Of a DNA stretch of 64,000 nt, positions 33,905 to 42,931 are shown one piece after another. Location of the stretch: contig JAPPNJ010000051.1 in the NCBI GenBank assembly GCA_028818705.1, positions 1-64,000 of the forward strand, given 5' to 3'. The notes under the pieces were generated by a model. It was not told the DNA's origin. It ran no database searches and saw nothing but the letters and a program-made list of their open reading frames with translations. The DNA is from Candidatus Poribacteria bacterium (GTDB lineage: Bacteria > Poribacteria > WGA-4E > WGA-3G). How positions within the stretch are numbered: the stretch's first letter is position 1; each line of letters opens with the position of its first letter. The position numbers and the translations under genes were made by a program.

Positions 33905-34570
33905 ATGGACAAATCTATTGTCGTAGGCGTGATTCTGCTCACGCTGCTTATAGGCTTGAGTGCCTTCGCTGGAACCCTACCGGAATGGGGGAAATGGAAG
34001 AAAGGTGAACTCCTTATTGAAAACCACAGTTTTGAGGAGGATCAAGCCGCCTGGGGTTTAGAGGACGGTGCATGCTGCAACCGAGGCGGACTCTATACGA
34101 TGGAGATTGACAAGAAAAACCCGCAACATGGAAAGCAGTCTCTCAAAGTTATCGGACACAAAGCAACAGGGACCGCATGGCATGCGAAGGTCAGGCAAAA
34201 AGATATGTCAATGAAGGCGGGTGAGACGTACACGGTGATTTTTTGGGCACGCGCCGAAAAGCCTCGCGAGGTGCAACTCAGCGTCCAGATGCAACATGCC
34301 CCATGGACTTTCTATCAAGGTGGTGCCATCAACTTGGTAGGTCCAGAATGGACGGAGTACCACATCACCTACAATGCGACGCATGATGTTGAAAGAGACA
34401 TGTGGGTCGGATTAGCGATTGCCCAATCTGACGAGGATTTCTGGATTGATAACTTCCGATACTTTGAAGGCGATCCAGAAGACGATCTGAACCGTGACAC
34501 ACCGTTTCCTATTGAGGCCAAGGAAAAGTTGGCGACACGGTGGAGTGAGATTAAGACGGAACGGTTCTAA
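33905..34570 (+). CDS. Secreted protein with carbohydrate-binding-like (CBM4_9/CenC-type) domain
   Basis: 221 residues from the ATG at 33905 (GGAG upstream). Signal peptide VVGVILLTLLIGLSAFAG. The mature part has the jelly-roll pattern LLIENHSFEEDQAAW..., QSLKVIGH, YTVIFWARAEKPREVQLSV, WTEYHITYNAT and FWIDNFRYFEG, typical of CBM4/9-like modules. No catalytic domain. Probably extracellular sugar binding. Confidence 0.82.
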   Translation: MDKSIVVGVILLTLLIGLSAFAGTLPEWGKWKKGELLIENHSFEEDQAAWGLEDGACCNRGGLYTMEIDKKNPQHGKQSLKVIGHKATGTAWHAKVRQKDMSMKAGETYTVIFWARAEKPREVQLSVQMQHAPWTFYQGGAINLVGPEWTEYHITYNATHDVERDMWVGLAIAQSDEDFWIDNFRYFEGDPEDDLNRDTPFPIEAKEKLATRWSEIKTERF

Positions 34571-34629
34571 CAATGTTGGTGATGTGATACAAGAAATTTA
34601 ATCTATTTCCAGATCAAATTGGGTTTGTG

Positions 34630-34653
34630 AGGCGCGGTCTTTTAACCGCGCCT
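34630..34653. terminator. Hairpin between convergent genes
   Basis: AGGCGCGGT / ACCGCGCCT, a perfect 9-bp stem with a 6-nt loop, 60 bp after the upstream stop. No strong T tract, so a bidirectional terminator is likely but unproven. Confidence 0.5.
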
Positions 34654-34688
34654 TCGTCTATTAAAACGGGAAGCCGGACTAATGGATT

Positions 34689-35642
34689 TTATTCGTGGTA
34701 AAGTATCTCATAGTAGACTTTGGCATTTTTGTGCAGTAAACCGTTTATGAGTCTACAATAAGAAAAGGTTTCAACATCTGATTGGGTTGCTTGCCTTCTA
34801 TGCGCAGAAAGATTCGTTTTAAGCTTTTCCCACTTATCATACAATTTTAGACGGCGGGACCCAGATAATGATCGATGATCAGGATTTTGGTATATTAAGC
34901 ACACTTCATGCTGATTGTATTCCTGTATAATCTGAATGAGGACATCGGATAAGTTATGAATGTCTAATGTCGGGCTTGAGAAAAAATAGCAGAAATTAAA
35001 TATAATCTGTGTTCCATCACCGTTTTCAATGTACTTGTCCAATAATCTATTCAAGGAATCGTAATTGTAGTTGTGAATTAACTCAAATTTGTCAAAGAAA
35101 GGATCTTTATACTTGTTGGGACCATACCTGTTGATTACCGCTGCCTTATCAAGCATAGTTCGCGCGCTATCAATTCCTAAATAGGCAATGTCTCTCTGTC
35201 CTGCAAAAGCTTGAAACGCGATACCTGAAGTTAATGGACCACAACCGAAATCAATGAATACGACTTTGCTGTTTTCGCTTATGGGCGTGAGGCAATTTGT
35301 AAAAGTGTGATAAGAACTAAAAAGATGCCTGGGCATGTGATGGACACAGTATATAGACACCTTGTCTTTTGGAAAATAATACTCATTGGATGGTTTATCA
35401 AATGATGTTTCATCGAAATTGCTCTGTCCTTGTCTCAAAATGCGCGCTATATCTTCCCAGTAGTATATTCTATTAGTTTTAACATCTTCCGCTAATGCAG
35501 GTAGATTGTGTTTGAATGGTTGTATTACTAACTCTTCAAACAGATTTTTTAGGCTTTCACCAGGCATATAGTAGTTATCATAGGGACAGCGTATATAGGA
35601 CATATTTGGGAAGTTTTCTCTGGCTAAGTTCACGATGTTCAT
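34689..35642 (-). CDS. SAM-dependent methyltransferase-like protein
   Basis: 317 residues. VVFIDFGCGPLTSGIAF (motif I) followed by YLGIDSARTM resembles a class I methyltransferase SAM site; IIFNFCYFFSSPT could be motif IV. N- and C-terminal regions are unlike families I know. The gene is visibly more AT-rich than its neighbours, suggesting horizontal acquisition. Substrate unknown. Confidence 0.65.
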   Translation of the reverse strand: MNIVNLARENFPNMSYIRCPYDNYYMPGESLKNLFEELVIQPFKHNLPALAEDVKTNRIYYWEDIARILRQGQSNFDETSFDKPSNEYYFPKDKVSIYCVHHMPRHLFSSYHTFTNCLTPISENSKVVFIDFGCGPLTSGIAFQAFAGQRDIAYLGIDSARTMLDKAAVINRYGPNKYKDPFFDKFELIHNYNYDSLNRLLDKYIENGDGTQIIFNFCYFFSSPTLDIHNLSDVLIQIIQEYNQHEVCLIYQNPDHRSLSGSRRLKLYDKWEKLKTNLSAHRRQATQSDVETFSYCRLINGLLHKNAKVYYEILYHE

Positions 35643-35822
35643 CGAATCAGGAACTGCAATTTTAGGTAGCGTTTACATCACAATTCAGGAGTAAACAGAA
35701 ACCACCGATGCAATTGCTTGAAATGATAACATATTAAAGAAAAGAATGAAAGAAAAGGTCAGTAGAAGATCAGCAAGGTGAGGACGTTGGCATAAGCGAA
35801 ATTGCAATCGGGAAGGTTGAAA

Positions 35823-36836
35823 CTATAGATCGGCGACTAATTCTTCTTGATAGGCAAAAAGTGCAGGAGTGCCACCGGTGTGTAGGAAAATGACGGTGTC
35901 GTCACGTCCGAGTCTGCCTTGTTGAATATGGTCGATGAGGCACGCCATCGCCTTGGCAGTATAGACGGGATCGAGGAAAATTCCCTCTGTTTTGACTACG
36001 AGTTTGAGCGCAGCAATACATTCTGATGTGAGGTATCCGTAAGCTCGCCCAATATAGTCATCTGTGTTTTGAATGTCTGCATCCACAATTTGTGTGTTGA
36101 GTCCAAGGATATCCGCGGCATCGTTTGCGGCACTGCGCAGGCGTTCGTGTTTGTTTTCCCAGCGAATGGGTGCGATACCAAAAGGCTTCATTTTCAAATC
36201 AAGCGTTTTAGTGCCGAGGATGAGTCCTGCCTGTGTGCCTCCTACAGAGGAGGTGTAAATCCAATCAGCATCAATCCCTAACTGTTGTTGCTGTTGCGCG
36301 ATTTCAGCGATACACCATGCGAAGGCAACTGCAGCAAGCGCAGTTGAGCGCGGACCGGCGACAACATAAGGGGTCATTCCTTCTGTCTCGAGCTGTTTCG
36401 CCAGTTCGTACTTCACGGCATCTAACTCAGGTCCGAATGGGACATCGACGATCTCGATGTCAACGCCTGCTAATTTATCTAACAATAGATTGCCTTGCGG
36501 GATACTCTTGTGGTCTCGGGCGAGGCGTAGATAACAGTTGAGTCCGAGCTTACCACAGGCAGCAGCGGCTTGTCTGCAGTGATTTGATTGGGAGGCTGCG
36601 CCGTGTACAATTGTATCAGCCCCTTGTGCAATGGCATCGCCAAGTGTAAATGTAAGCTGCCGTACCTTATTGCCTCCAAATGCCAAACCTGAACATTCTT
36701 CGCGTTTTATGAAGATACGCGGACCTCCGAGTGCCTCGGAAAGCCTTGGGCATTCTTCAAGTGGGGTTGGGAAATGACCGAGGTTGGCTTGCGGTATTTG
36801 TGAAACCCGTTGAATCAACTGTTCTGCAGCTTCCAT
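35823..36836 (-). CDS. PLP-dependent D-cysteine desulfhydrase / ACC deaminase family protein
   Basis: 337 residues. FGGNKVRQLTF contains the PLP lysine; GAASQSNHCRQAAAAC, SVGGTQAGLILG (phosphate loop) and FLHTGGTPALF match the ACC deaminase/D-cysteine desulfhydrase branch of fold type II. Releases ammonia with pyruvate and sulfide, or 2-ketobutyrate. Gap of only 3 bp to the upstream repeat-rich gene. Confidence 0.93.
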   Translation of the reverse strand: MEAAEQLIQRVSQIPQANLGHFPTPLEECPRLSEALGGPRIFIKREECSGLAFGGNKVRQLTFTLGDAIAQGADTIVHGAASQSNHCRQAAAACGKLGLNCYLRLARDHKSIPQGNLLLDKLAGVDIEIVDVPFGPELDAVKYELAKQLETEGMTPYVVAGPRSTALAAVAFAWCIAEIAQQQQQLGIDADWIYTSSVGGTQAGLILGTKTLDLKMKPFGIAPIRWENKHERLRSAANDAADILGLNTQIVDADIQNTDDYIGRAYGYLTSECIAALKLVVKTEGIFLDPVYTAKAMACLIDHIQQGRLGRDDTVIFLHTGGTPALFAYQEELVADL

Positions 36837-36839
36837 CTG

Positions 36840-38555
36840 TTACTCCGCTTCAATGACGATAGCCATCTGGTTGACTCGTTTTCCGTCTGTCGATTGCAAG
36901 CCCGGTGTGATAACCTCGACGATTGTACCCGGTTCACATTCGCTTGGACGAGCGTCTTTCACTTTGTGATGGGTAGACAACACTTTGGTTTCCTCGATTT
37001 CGATCGGCATGACTTCAGAATCGACGAGTTCGAGGAACCAATTGAGGCGTTTAGGTAGGGTATTCCCCTGGGTGTTTTTCGCTATTTCAGCGAACAGGAA
37101 ATCCCGAATGAATTCGGTAAGAAATTTCCTAAAGGAGAGAATCTCGATCTTGGCGGCGTGTTTTTTTTCTTGCTCAATTAATTTGCTGGTGAAGCGGCGG
37201 AGATATGCATCACACTCGTTCCGAATTTTCTCAAGATCCCGTTCATTTTCTGCAAGCAAGTTTGGGAACAACGTCGGCGACGGCGTACCGATGCCGCGCG
37301 TCTGCTTGAGTGTTTGACGCAATATTCTATCTACTTCGGCGAGGGTCTCAACAATACCTCCTGTTTCAGGCCGGGCGCGACCTCTCTCTTTCTGCCATGC
37401 GATTATCTCGCTTGCCATAAGATTAAGGAGGAGAATAGCAGTTTCCTCTTCACAAAGCCTCTCTGGTTTCCAGGAGGTCAGATCAAGTCCATATCCCTCG
37501 TTGTAATCTCTCTCTAATTTAGAGAGTTGATCTTGAAATTCATTCTGAATAGTTTCACCTTGTTCTTGGTAGTAAGCCTTACCTCGTTTTCCGACCTTCA
37601 GTGTACGAACAATTTGCCCGAAAAAACCGTTTTCCTTCTGTTTAGATTTTCTACCGGTGTTCGCATCTGTACTTGCATGGGCTGCATTCATCTGTGATTC
37701 CTGTTGTTTTGCAAGCACACTTGGTGGAAGAGAGCGAATTGAAATTTTAAATGCAGAATGAGAGGTTACACTGGGCAGCTCAGTTTTGACTTTCCGAATT
37801 GTCGATGGTTTCCCTATGGTGTTCGGAGCATCCGGTTCTTTGTCGAACTTCTGTTGGCTGTTCGCACGTGCCCGAAGTGTTTGTTTCGGATGCTGTATTT
37901 CTGGTAAATCGGGTATTGTTTCTATCTGTTTGCTCGCAACGACTTCTGGTGCTTCAGAGGCATCAGTGTTCGCATCGCTGGGTGTGTTTGTCGGTAGTTG
38001 TATTCCCGGTAGATCAGGTGTCGCGTCTACCTGTTTCGCTGCAACGACTTCTGATTCTTCAGAAGTATCTATATCCGCGTTACTGGGTGTGCTGGTCAGT
38101 GGTTGTATTCCTGGTAAATGGGGTGTTGTTTCTGCTACAACTGCTGGTTCTTCAGAAATGTATGCCTCTATCTCATTGGAAGTATCTACGGTTTCCGTGT
38201 CTGTTACGGTCTCGACATTTTCTGATAAATCCTCTTCTGGCAATTCATTATGGAGTGTTTTCAACTCTGCCAGGACCTTTTTAACACGTGCGGAAATAGG
38301 TTCGGCATCGTCGACAAAAAAGGTTAAGCGGTATGCTTCGAGCACCTCTGAGGGGAGACGGAACGAAACTGGGAAGTTTCCTAACTGAAACTGCTGCCAA
38401 TTGGCGAGTCCGCTCGAAGGTCGCTTCTGATACATCACGCGCATCTGTTTTTCATCGCTGACCAAGTTCCGCAGATCCATACGGATACAGTCTATATCAA
38501 CGCTAAACGATATCTCAATATCTTGGAAACAACCCGCTACGCTATTTCTAGCCAT
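36840..38555 (-). CDS. Repeat-containing protein with GrpE-like C-terminal region
   Basis: 571 residues. Residues about 125-240 are an acidic, Pro-rich linker built of three 35-residue repeats sharing EVVAxKQ..PDLPGIQ. From about 385 the sequence is helical (coiled-coil type), and the end, EPGTIVEVITPGLQSTDGKRV, resembles the beta-domain of GrpE, the DnaK nucleotide exchange factor. The N-terminal 100 residues are unknown. Could be an exchange factor or adaptor for a specialised Hsp70; no Hsp70 gene is nearby. Confidence 0.7.
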   Translation of the reverse strand: MARNSVAGCFQDIEISFSVDIDCIRMDLRNLVSDEKQMRVMYQKRPSSGLANWQQFQLGNFPVSFRLPSEVLEAYRLTFFVDDAEPISARVKKVLAELKTLHNELPEEDLSENVETVTDTETVDTSNEIEAYISEEPAVVAETTPHLPGIQPLTSTPSNADIDTSEESEVVAAKQVDATPDLPGIQLPTNTPSDANTDASEAPEVVASKQIETIPDLPEIQHPKQTLRARANSQQKFDKEPDAPNTIGKPSTIRKVKTELPSVTSHSAFKISIRSLPPSVLAKQQESQMNAAHASTDANTGRKSKQKENGFFGQIVRTLKVGKRGKAYYQEQGETIQNEFQDQLSKLERDYNEGYGLDLTSWKPERLCEEETAILLLNLMASEIIAWQKERGRARPETGGIVETLAEVDRILRQTLKQTRGIGTPSPTLFPNLLAENERDLEKIRNECDAYLRRFTSKLIEQEKKHAAKIEILSFRKFLTEFIRDFLFAEIAKNTQGNTLPKRLNWFLELVDSEVMPIEIEETKVLSTHHKVKDARPSECEPGTIVEVITPGLQSTDGKRVNQMAIVIEAE

Positions 38556-38786
38556 CTTAGCTTTCTCCTTGCGAATCTCTTTAAGTGAACAAAATTAACA
38601 TGGGTTTTGTCGGATAATATTGTGTTAATCAATATCAACGTTTCTTGTCCATTTGCGTTACAAATTTTTTCTATTCCGCGTTCCTTTAAATTAAAATTAA
38701 TAAGATTGATAAATTTCTAAGAAGGTGAATAATACAGTGGTGATAAAAGGTCTTCTTCTGACAATAATTGTGTGAATAAATATAAT

Positions 38787-39000
38787 AGGACTTACGCATT
38801 TCCTCTTAAAGTCCCCTACCCCCCTGATAAGGGCGGGGAATGCCATAAGGCATTCATACCCGGTTCATGCCTATAAGGAAACCTGAATACCGTTGATTCT
38901 GATTTATATGGGGGGTTGGGGGATTGAGGGGGTTAAATCGTTGAAATAACGACTTCTTAGGTGAAATATATCGCTTTTTCACGCAATTTGCGTAAGTCCT
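38787..39000. mobile_element. MITE-like element with AGGACTTACGCA terminal repeats
   Basis: 214 bp bounded by perfect 12-bp inverted repeats AGGACTTACGCA / TGCGTAAGTCCT, non-coding, with an internal hairpin GAATGCC-ATAA-GGCATTC (38838-38855). No unambiguous target duplication (AT-rich flanks). Similar ends occur in IS elements of cyanobacteria and relatives, so it may be a deletion derivative mobilised in trans. The remaining sequence from 38556 to 38786 is AT-rich with no gene seen. Confidence 0.75.
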
Positions 39001-39011
39001 GTATAAAAGAT

Positions 39012-42000
39012 TTATCGCTGAATCAGCATTTTGCGGGTCGCGTGAAAAGGACCAGCTTCAAGAGAATAAAAATATATGCCGCTCGCGACAGGTTCACCAG
39101 TGGTATTACGGCCATCCCAATAGGCGATGTGTGAACCTGCCTTTTGATATCCAAGGGTACGGGAATAGATACGTTTCCCTTGGGTATCGTAGATATGGAG
39201 AACTACGTTTGCATCTGAGGCGAGTTGATACGGGATCCATGTCTCTGGATTAAATGGATTCGGGAAATTTTGGCTAAGACGATTGACCAGTGTCGGTTTA
39301 AGCGGGTTCGGTTTCCATTCGGATGGTGTTAGTTCTTCCACAGCAAGCGAATAACCTTCGGGATGCACACGAAAAGTACGGAGTTGATACAAATCGGCGA
39401 TATAGAGGACGCCATTTGTTAGTTTTAATTCAGACGGAAACTGGAGTTCGCGACTTCTGTAGAGAAGAGATGAAGCCGTTGTTAATGTGCGTGTGTCAAT
39501 AACCTGAACGCTTTCGCTATCAAGTAAATAGAGATGGTTGCTACTGGCTTGTACGTCTATCAGGACGGCGTCGTTTCTATATATACCGTCTAATTTGGGT
39601 TTGTTTGGTTCGGTTACATCAAGTGCAGCAACACCGACACCACTATCTAACAGGTAAGCACGTTTTGCCGTCAGGACAATACCTGTTGCATTGCCCTGTG
39701 TGAGGTAATTCGCAATGGGACGTGGCACTACTGGGTCTGTGATGTCAAAAATATGCAGTCCGCCTTCAAGGGCAGCAACGTAAGCGTGTGTAGACGCGTC
39801 TGTGTTGATGACGACGCGATAGGCACTGCCGCGTCGTATGTCTCGTTGGGATATGATTCTGCTCAGCTGCGGTGCTCGACTGTCAACGACAATCAGAGAA
39901 TCGGCACAGAGGTAGGTGTAGCCCTCGTGCAAAGCGATGTCCGAAACGGCTGCTGCTGTCGGAATATGCGTCAGGATTGTATTCGCTTCGAGATTAACGA
40001 CAAACATGCCAATCTCAGTAGCAACGAAGCCGTATCCCTCTCGTACACGAATTTTGGTGCAGTGAGTTGCTTCAAATAAACTGTTAGAAGTGGCAGCGTT
40101 CGCGGGCAGCGATAGGTTTTTTGTTAAGATCCCGTCATAAGGGTTCGTAAATTCAAGTGTCTTTAACCCACCTACACCGTTCGCAATGTAGATGGTGCGC
40201 GCACCATCTGCTGTTTCGACAACATCAAGTCCATAAGCCGTACCGCCGAGTGCATACCGATGTAACCACTTCGGCGATTTCGTTTCGCTTACATCAATTG
40301 TCTGAATGCCGCCTTTGCCGTCGGCGATGTAAGCCGTTGTATCACGGAGGGCGATATTAATCGCATTACCGAACGTAGGTTGTGAGGAAATTCGTTGCGG
40401 TTGTTGTGGGTTCCGCGCGTCGATGATGTGAAGTCCTGCCTGTTGGTCCGTCAGGTAAATGGTGTTGTTACGGAATTGGATGCCGGTTGTAAGTCCTGGT
40501 GTATCTAAGCGAAAACGTATTTCGGGATTGTGAATATCTGTCACATCAACTACTATAAGATTACCAGAAGCCACGTAAACGTATGTTCCATTTCTTGTGT
40601 CAACGATCTCATAAGCAGCGGCGAGAATAGGTACAACGCTGCGCACCACAAAATTGCCGAATGGGCTTGGATCGAGGATGATAAGTCCATGTCTGTCGTC
40701 GCTCAAGTAGACTGTACCCTCGTGGATGGCGATATTGAGTGGTCTGCCTGCAGTGCGAAAGAAACGTCGGGGTTGCGGTGATCGGGCGTTGTGAACATCG
40801 CGGAGATTGAAAACGAGCATCCCACGATCCTTATCAAGGACATACAGATTGCCATCGGCGACATAGACCTGACGGGCATCCGTAAGAGTGCCAATCGTTT
40901 TCACGATACTCGGATGGGTTGGATCAGTGATGTTGATAACGTGTACTCCCGCTGCGCCGTCGGCGATATAAGCGGTTTCGCCATTAACAGCGATAGCTTG
41001 CGCCTGTCCTGGCGTAGCGATTTCACCAACACGATCAGGTTTTGTCGGTTCTACCAGCGTAAAAATCTCAAGTCCCCAACGGCTTGCGGCGTAAAGATAA
41101 TCTCCGTCTGTGCCACCGATTTCAACGTCAGTATAATTGCTCGCAAGATGAATCTGTGTCATCGGTTCAAGATACGTTTTCGGCGTGAGATTCGCCGGTA
41201 GTGGACTTGGTTGGGTCCGATTTCTGAGGGCGTTGGTTACAGAATCGGGTACAGCATTTGATACGCGCAAGCGTGGGGAATCTATTACCCTTTCAACATT
41301 GTTAACGGCGGGCGGTGCTGCAGCGACATAACGAAACGCCTGCGGCGCGTCAGCAGTTACCATCATCACAATTTCACCGCCGCGTTGCAGTCCTTCTCGT
41401 CGAATGTATCCTGTATTTTCGGTATCAAATGGGATGGGTGTAACAATGGGTTGTCCGTTAGGTGGTATGTAAAGCGTTGTTGCATAGAGGTTGCCAGTAC
41501 CCGTACCAATCACCGATATGTCCAAAGTTTCTGGCAGATTCCGAAAAACAGCGTAATATGTTCCCCATTGATTAATAGGGATATTCTTCGCTTCGTTGGG
41601 ATAATTAAAGAGACGCGGCGCTGCAGCACTCACTTTTCGGTTCTGGAGATGGGCGTAACCGAGTTGTCTGTTTCGTGCTTGCGTGTTAACCCAATTGGCA
41701 AGTCCCCAATTCAAAAAAACATCAGGGAAACTAACACTTTTTCCATCGTCTGCCAGAGCAGTATTAATCGCCTGTTCGCCGAGGGCATCCGATCCGACAA
41801 TACCACGGATAAGTTCTCGTCCACCGTACTGTTCGTAGAGATAGAGCATGAGCATGAAAGCGGCACCATAATAAACGTCCCGTGTGTTTGCATAAGCAAG
41901 CGAAACGCCGGGGTTTGCCAGATAGCCATCAACAAAAATAGTGTGTACGGTTCCGTAAACTCCCCATTCCACGAAAGATGCCATGCCTTCTTCTAACCAC

Positions 42001-42617
42001 CGTTGATCTGTTGTTCCGCCGTTCTGAAACCAGTTGACGAGGTGTGCGAATTCATGTGCAAGGCTGCTGTGGAAGGTGTGCCGAGAACGTTCTCTGAACT
42101 GGAAAATGTCCATATAGAGCATTTCCCTACGATTACTGTTCGGTGCTGTAGGTATCTGATCCGCAGGTGAGAAGTAGCCCCCATAATCCGCTCCAGAATT
42201 GTTCATACCAACGTCGTGCATCAACAAAGTTATACGGTTATCCCTGTCAAGTCCAGGCTTCCATTCGCTACCCATCCACTCTCGAACGCGCGGGTAGATG
42301 CGTGTGTCAAATTCTCTTGCGATTGCGACAGCTTCGGCATCTGTGAATAAGTGGCGCACCGAGTTTTCGATGTAGACGTAGAGGTGGTCGCTTTTGGCGA
42401 TACAGGTGGCTGTTACCTCTGCTTCTGGAATGTGAATAAAAAAGCGCTCTGTTTGTCCGATTTGAACAGGTGCAGCGGGGGCAGCAGCAATTTCTGCAGG
42501 GGCGTGTTGCCCAAGGTGTTGTTGGTGCAAAAGCGGTGTCCCGCATCGCCATGAATCCGCGGACGCAACGCTGGTAACAATCCAGAAAATGAACGTAATT
42601 GATATTAAAAATCGCAT
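39012..42617 (-). CDS. Large secreted protein: metalloprotease-like domain, LVIVD-type repeats and FlgD-like C-terminus
   Basis: 1201 residues. Signal peptide 1-20. LAHEFAHLVNWF (HEFAH, 188-192) and WLEEGMASF (E210) fit the HExxH...E zinc site of gluzincin peptidases. Residues about 485-1060 are a run of LVIVD/beta-propeller-like repeats (AYIADGAAGVHVINITDPTHPSIV and many relatives). The last 90 residues (NFPNPFNPETWIPYQL ... GIYFYSLEAG) are the FlgD-like sorting-type domain shared with other secreted proteins here. Probably a surface protease or adhesin. Own promoter not identified. Confidence 0.85.
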   Translation of the reverse strand: MRFLISITFIFWIVTSVASADSWRCGTPLLHQQHLGQHAPAEIAAAPAAPVQIGQTERFFIHIPEAEVTATCIAKSDHLYVYIENSVRHLFTDAEAVAIAREFDTRIYPRVREWMGSEWKPGLDRDNRITLLMHDVGMNNSGADYGGYFSPADQIPTAPNSNRREMLYMDIFQFRERSRHTFHSSLAHEFAHLVNWFQNGGTTDQRWLEEGMASFVEWGVYGTVHTIFVDGYLANPGVSLAYANTRDVYYGAAFMLMLYLYEQYGGRELIRGIVGSDALGEQAINTALADDGKSVSFPDVFLNWGLANWVNTQARNRQLGYAHLQNRKVSAAAPRLFNYPNEAKNIPINQWGTYYAVFRNLPETLDISVIGTGTGNLYATTLYIPPNGQPIVTPIPFDTENTGYIRREGLQRGGEIVMMVTADAPQAFRYVAAAPPAVNNVERVIDSPRLRVSNAVPDSVTNALRNRTQPSPLPANLTPKTYLEPMTQIHLASNYTDVEIGGTDGDYLYAASRWGLEIFTLVEPTKPDRVGEIATPGQAQAIAVNGETAYIADGAAGVHVINITDPTHPSIVKTIGTLTDARQVYVADGNLYVLDKDRGMLVFNLRDVHNARSPQPRRFFRTAGRPLNIAIHEGTVYLSDDRHGLIILDPSPFGNFVVRSVVPILAAAYEIVDTRNGTYVYVASGNLIVVDVTDIHNPEIRFRLDTPGLTTGIQFRNNTIYLTDQQAGLHIIDARNPQQPQRISSQPTFGNAINIALRDTTAYIADGKGGIQTIDVSETKSPKWLHRYALGGTAYGLDVVETADGARTIYIANGVGGLKTLEFTNPYDGILTKNLSLPANAATSNSLFEATHCTKIRVREGYGFVATEIGMFVVNLEANTILTHIPTAAAVSDIALHEGYTYLCADSLIVVDSRAPQLSRIISQRDIRRGSAYRVVINTDASTHAYVAALEGGLHIFDITDPVVPRPIANYLTQGNATGIVLTAKRAYLLDSGVGVAALDVTEPNKPKLDGIYRNDAVLIDVQASSNHLYLLDSESVQVIDTRTLTTASSLLYRSRELQFPSELKLTNGVLYIADLYQLRTFRVHPEGYSLAVEELTPSEWKPNPLKPTLVNRLSQNFPNPFNPETWIPYQLASDANVVLHIYDTQGKRIYSRTLGYQKAGSHIAYWDGRNTTGEPVASGIYFYSLEAGPFHATRKMLIQR

Positions 42618-42728
42618 TAGATAGGTGATTATTCTCCAGCAAACGTACTAATCCAACAAATTTCAGTAATCATTAATTTCGCTACTATCTATTTTACAAC
42701 AGTTGCACCAGAAATTCAACCGGGATAG

Positions 42729-42869
42729 GAAATTCCCTCAGAGGCATTCAACTCTTCTGTAGGAGGGAACTCCGATTCCCGACATATTCCTGTAGGAGCC
42801 ACCTCCGGGTCGCGATTTCTTACAAACGTGGATAGAAAACCAAATACTAAATGGTTCTGGAAATTCCCT
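42729..42869. mobile_element. MITE family A, copy 2, with 10-bp target duplication
   Basis: Element 42739-42859 (121 bp) with ends CAGAGGCATTCA and TAAATGGTTCTG, diverged relatives of copy 1. Perfect flanking direct repeat GAAATTCCCT at 42729-42738 and 42860-42869. It shares TGTAGGAGGG and an AAAACC-type segment inside with copy 1. The right duplication runs into the -35 box of the following promoter. Confidence 0.88.
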
Positions 42870-42897
42870 TTACAGATCGAAATCCTTCTGCTATACT
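42869..42897 (+). promoter_or_regulatory. Promoter of the Gfo-selenoprotein-Gfo cluster
   Basis: -35 TTTACA (42869-42874), 17-bp spacer, -10 TATACT (42892-42897). The first base of the -35 box is the last base of the MITE target duplication. Confidence 0.65.
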
Positions 42898-42931
42898 TTC
42901 GCCATAATAAACACTCAAAGGAGCGATTCCA

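Noticed and set aside
37786..38388. 200- and 161-residue plus-strand ORFs opposite the repeat-rich gene
   Set aside because: They are mirror images of the low-complexity repeats of the real gene on the other strand.
38781..39006. A target-site duplication for the AGGACTTACGCA element
   Set aside because: Flanks are AT-rich (TATAAT and GTATAAAA) and no unambiguous direct repeat abuts the ends.
41385..41996. 203-residue plus-strand ORF within the large secreted protein gene
   Set aside because: It is antisense to a well-supported 1201-residue gene and shows no domain pattern.
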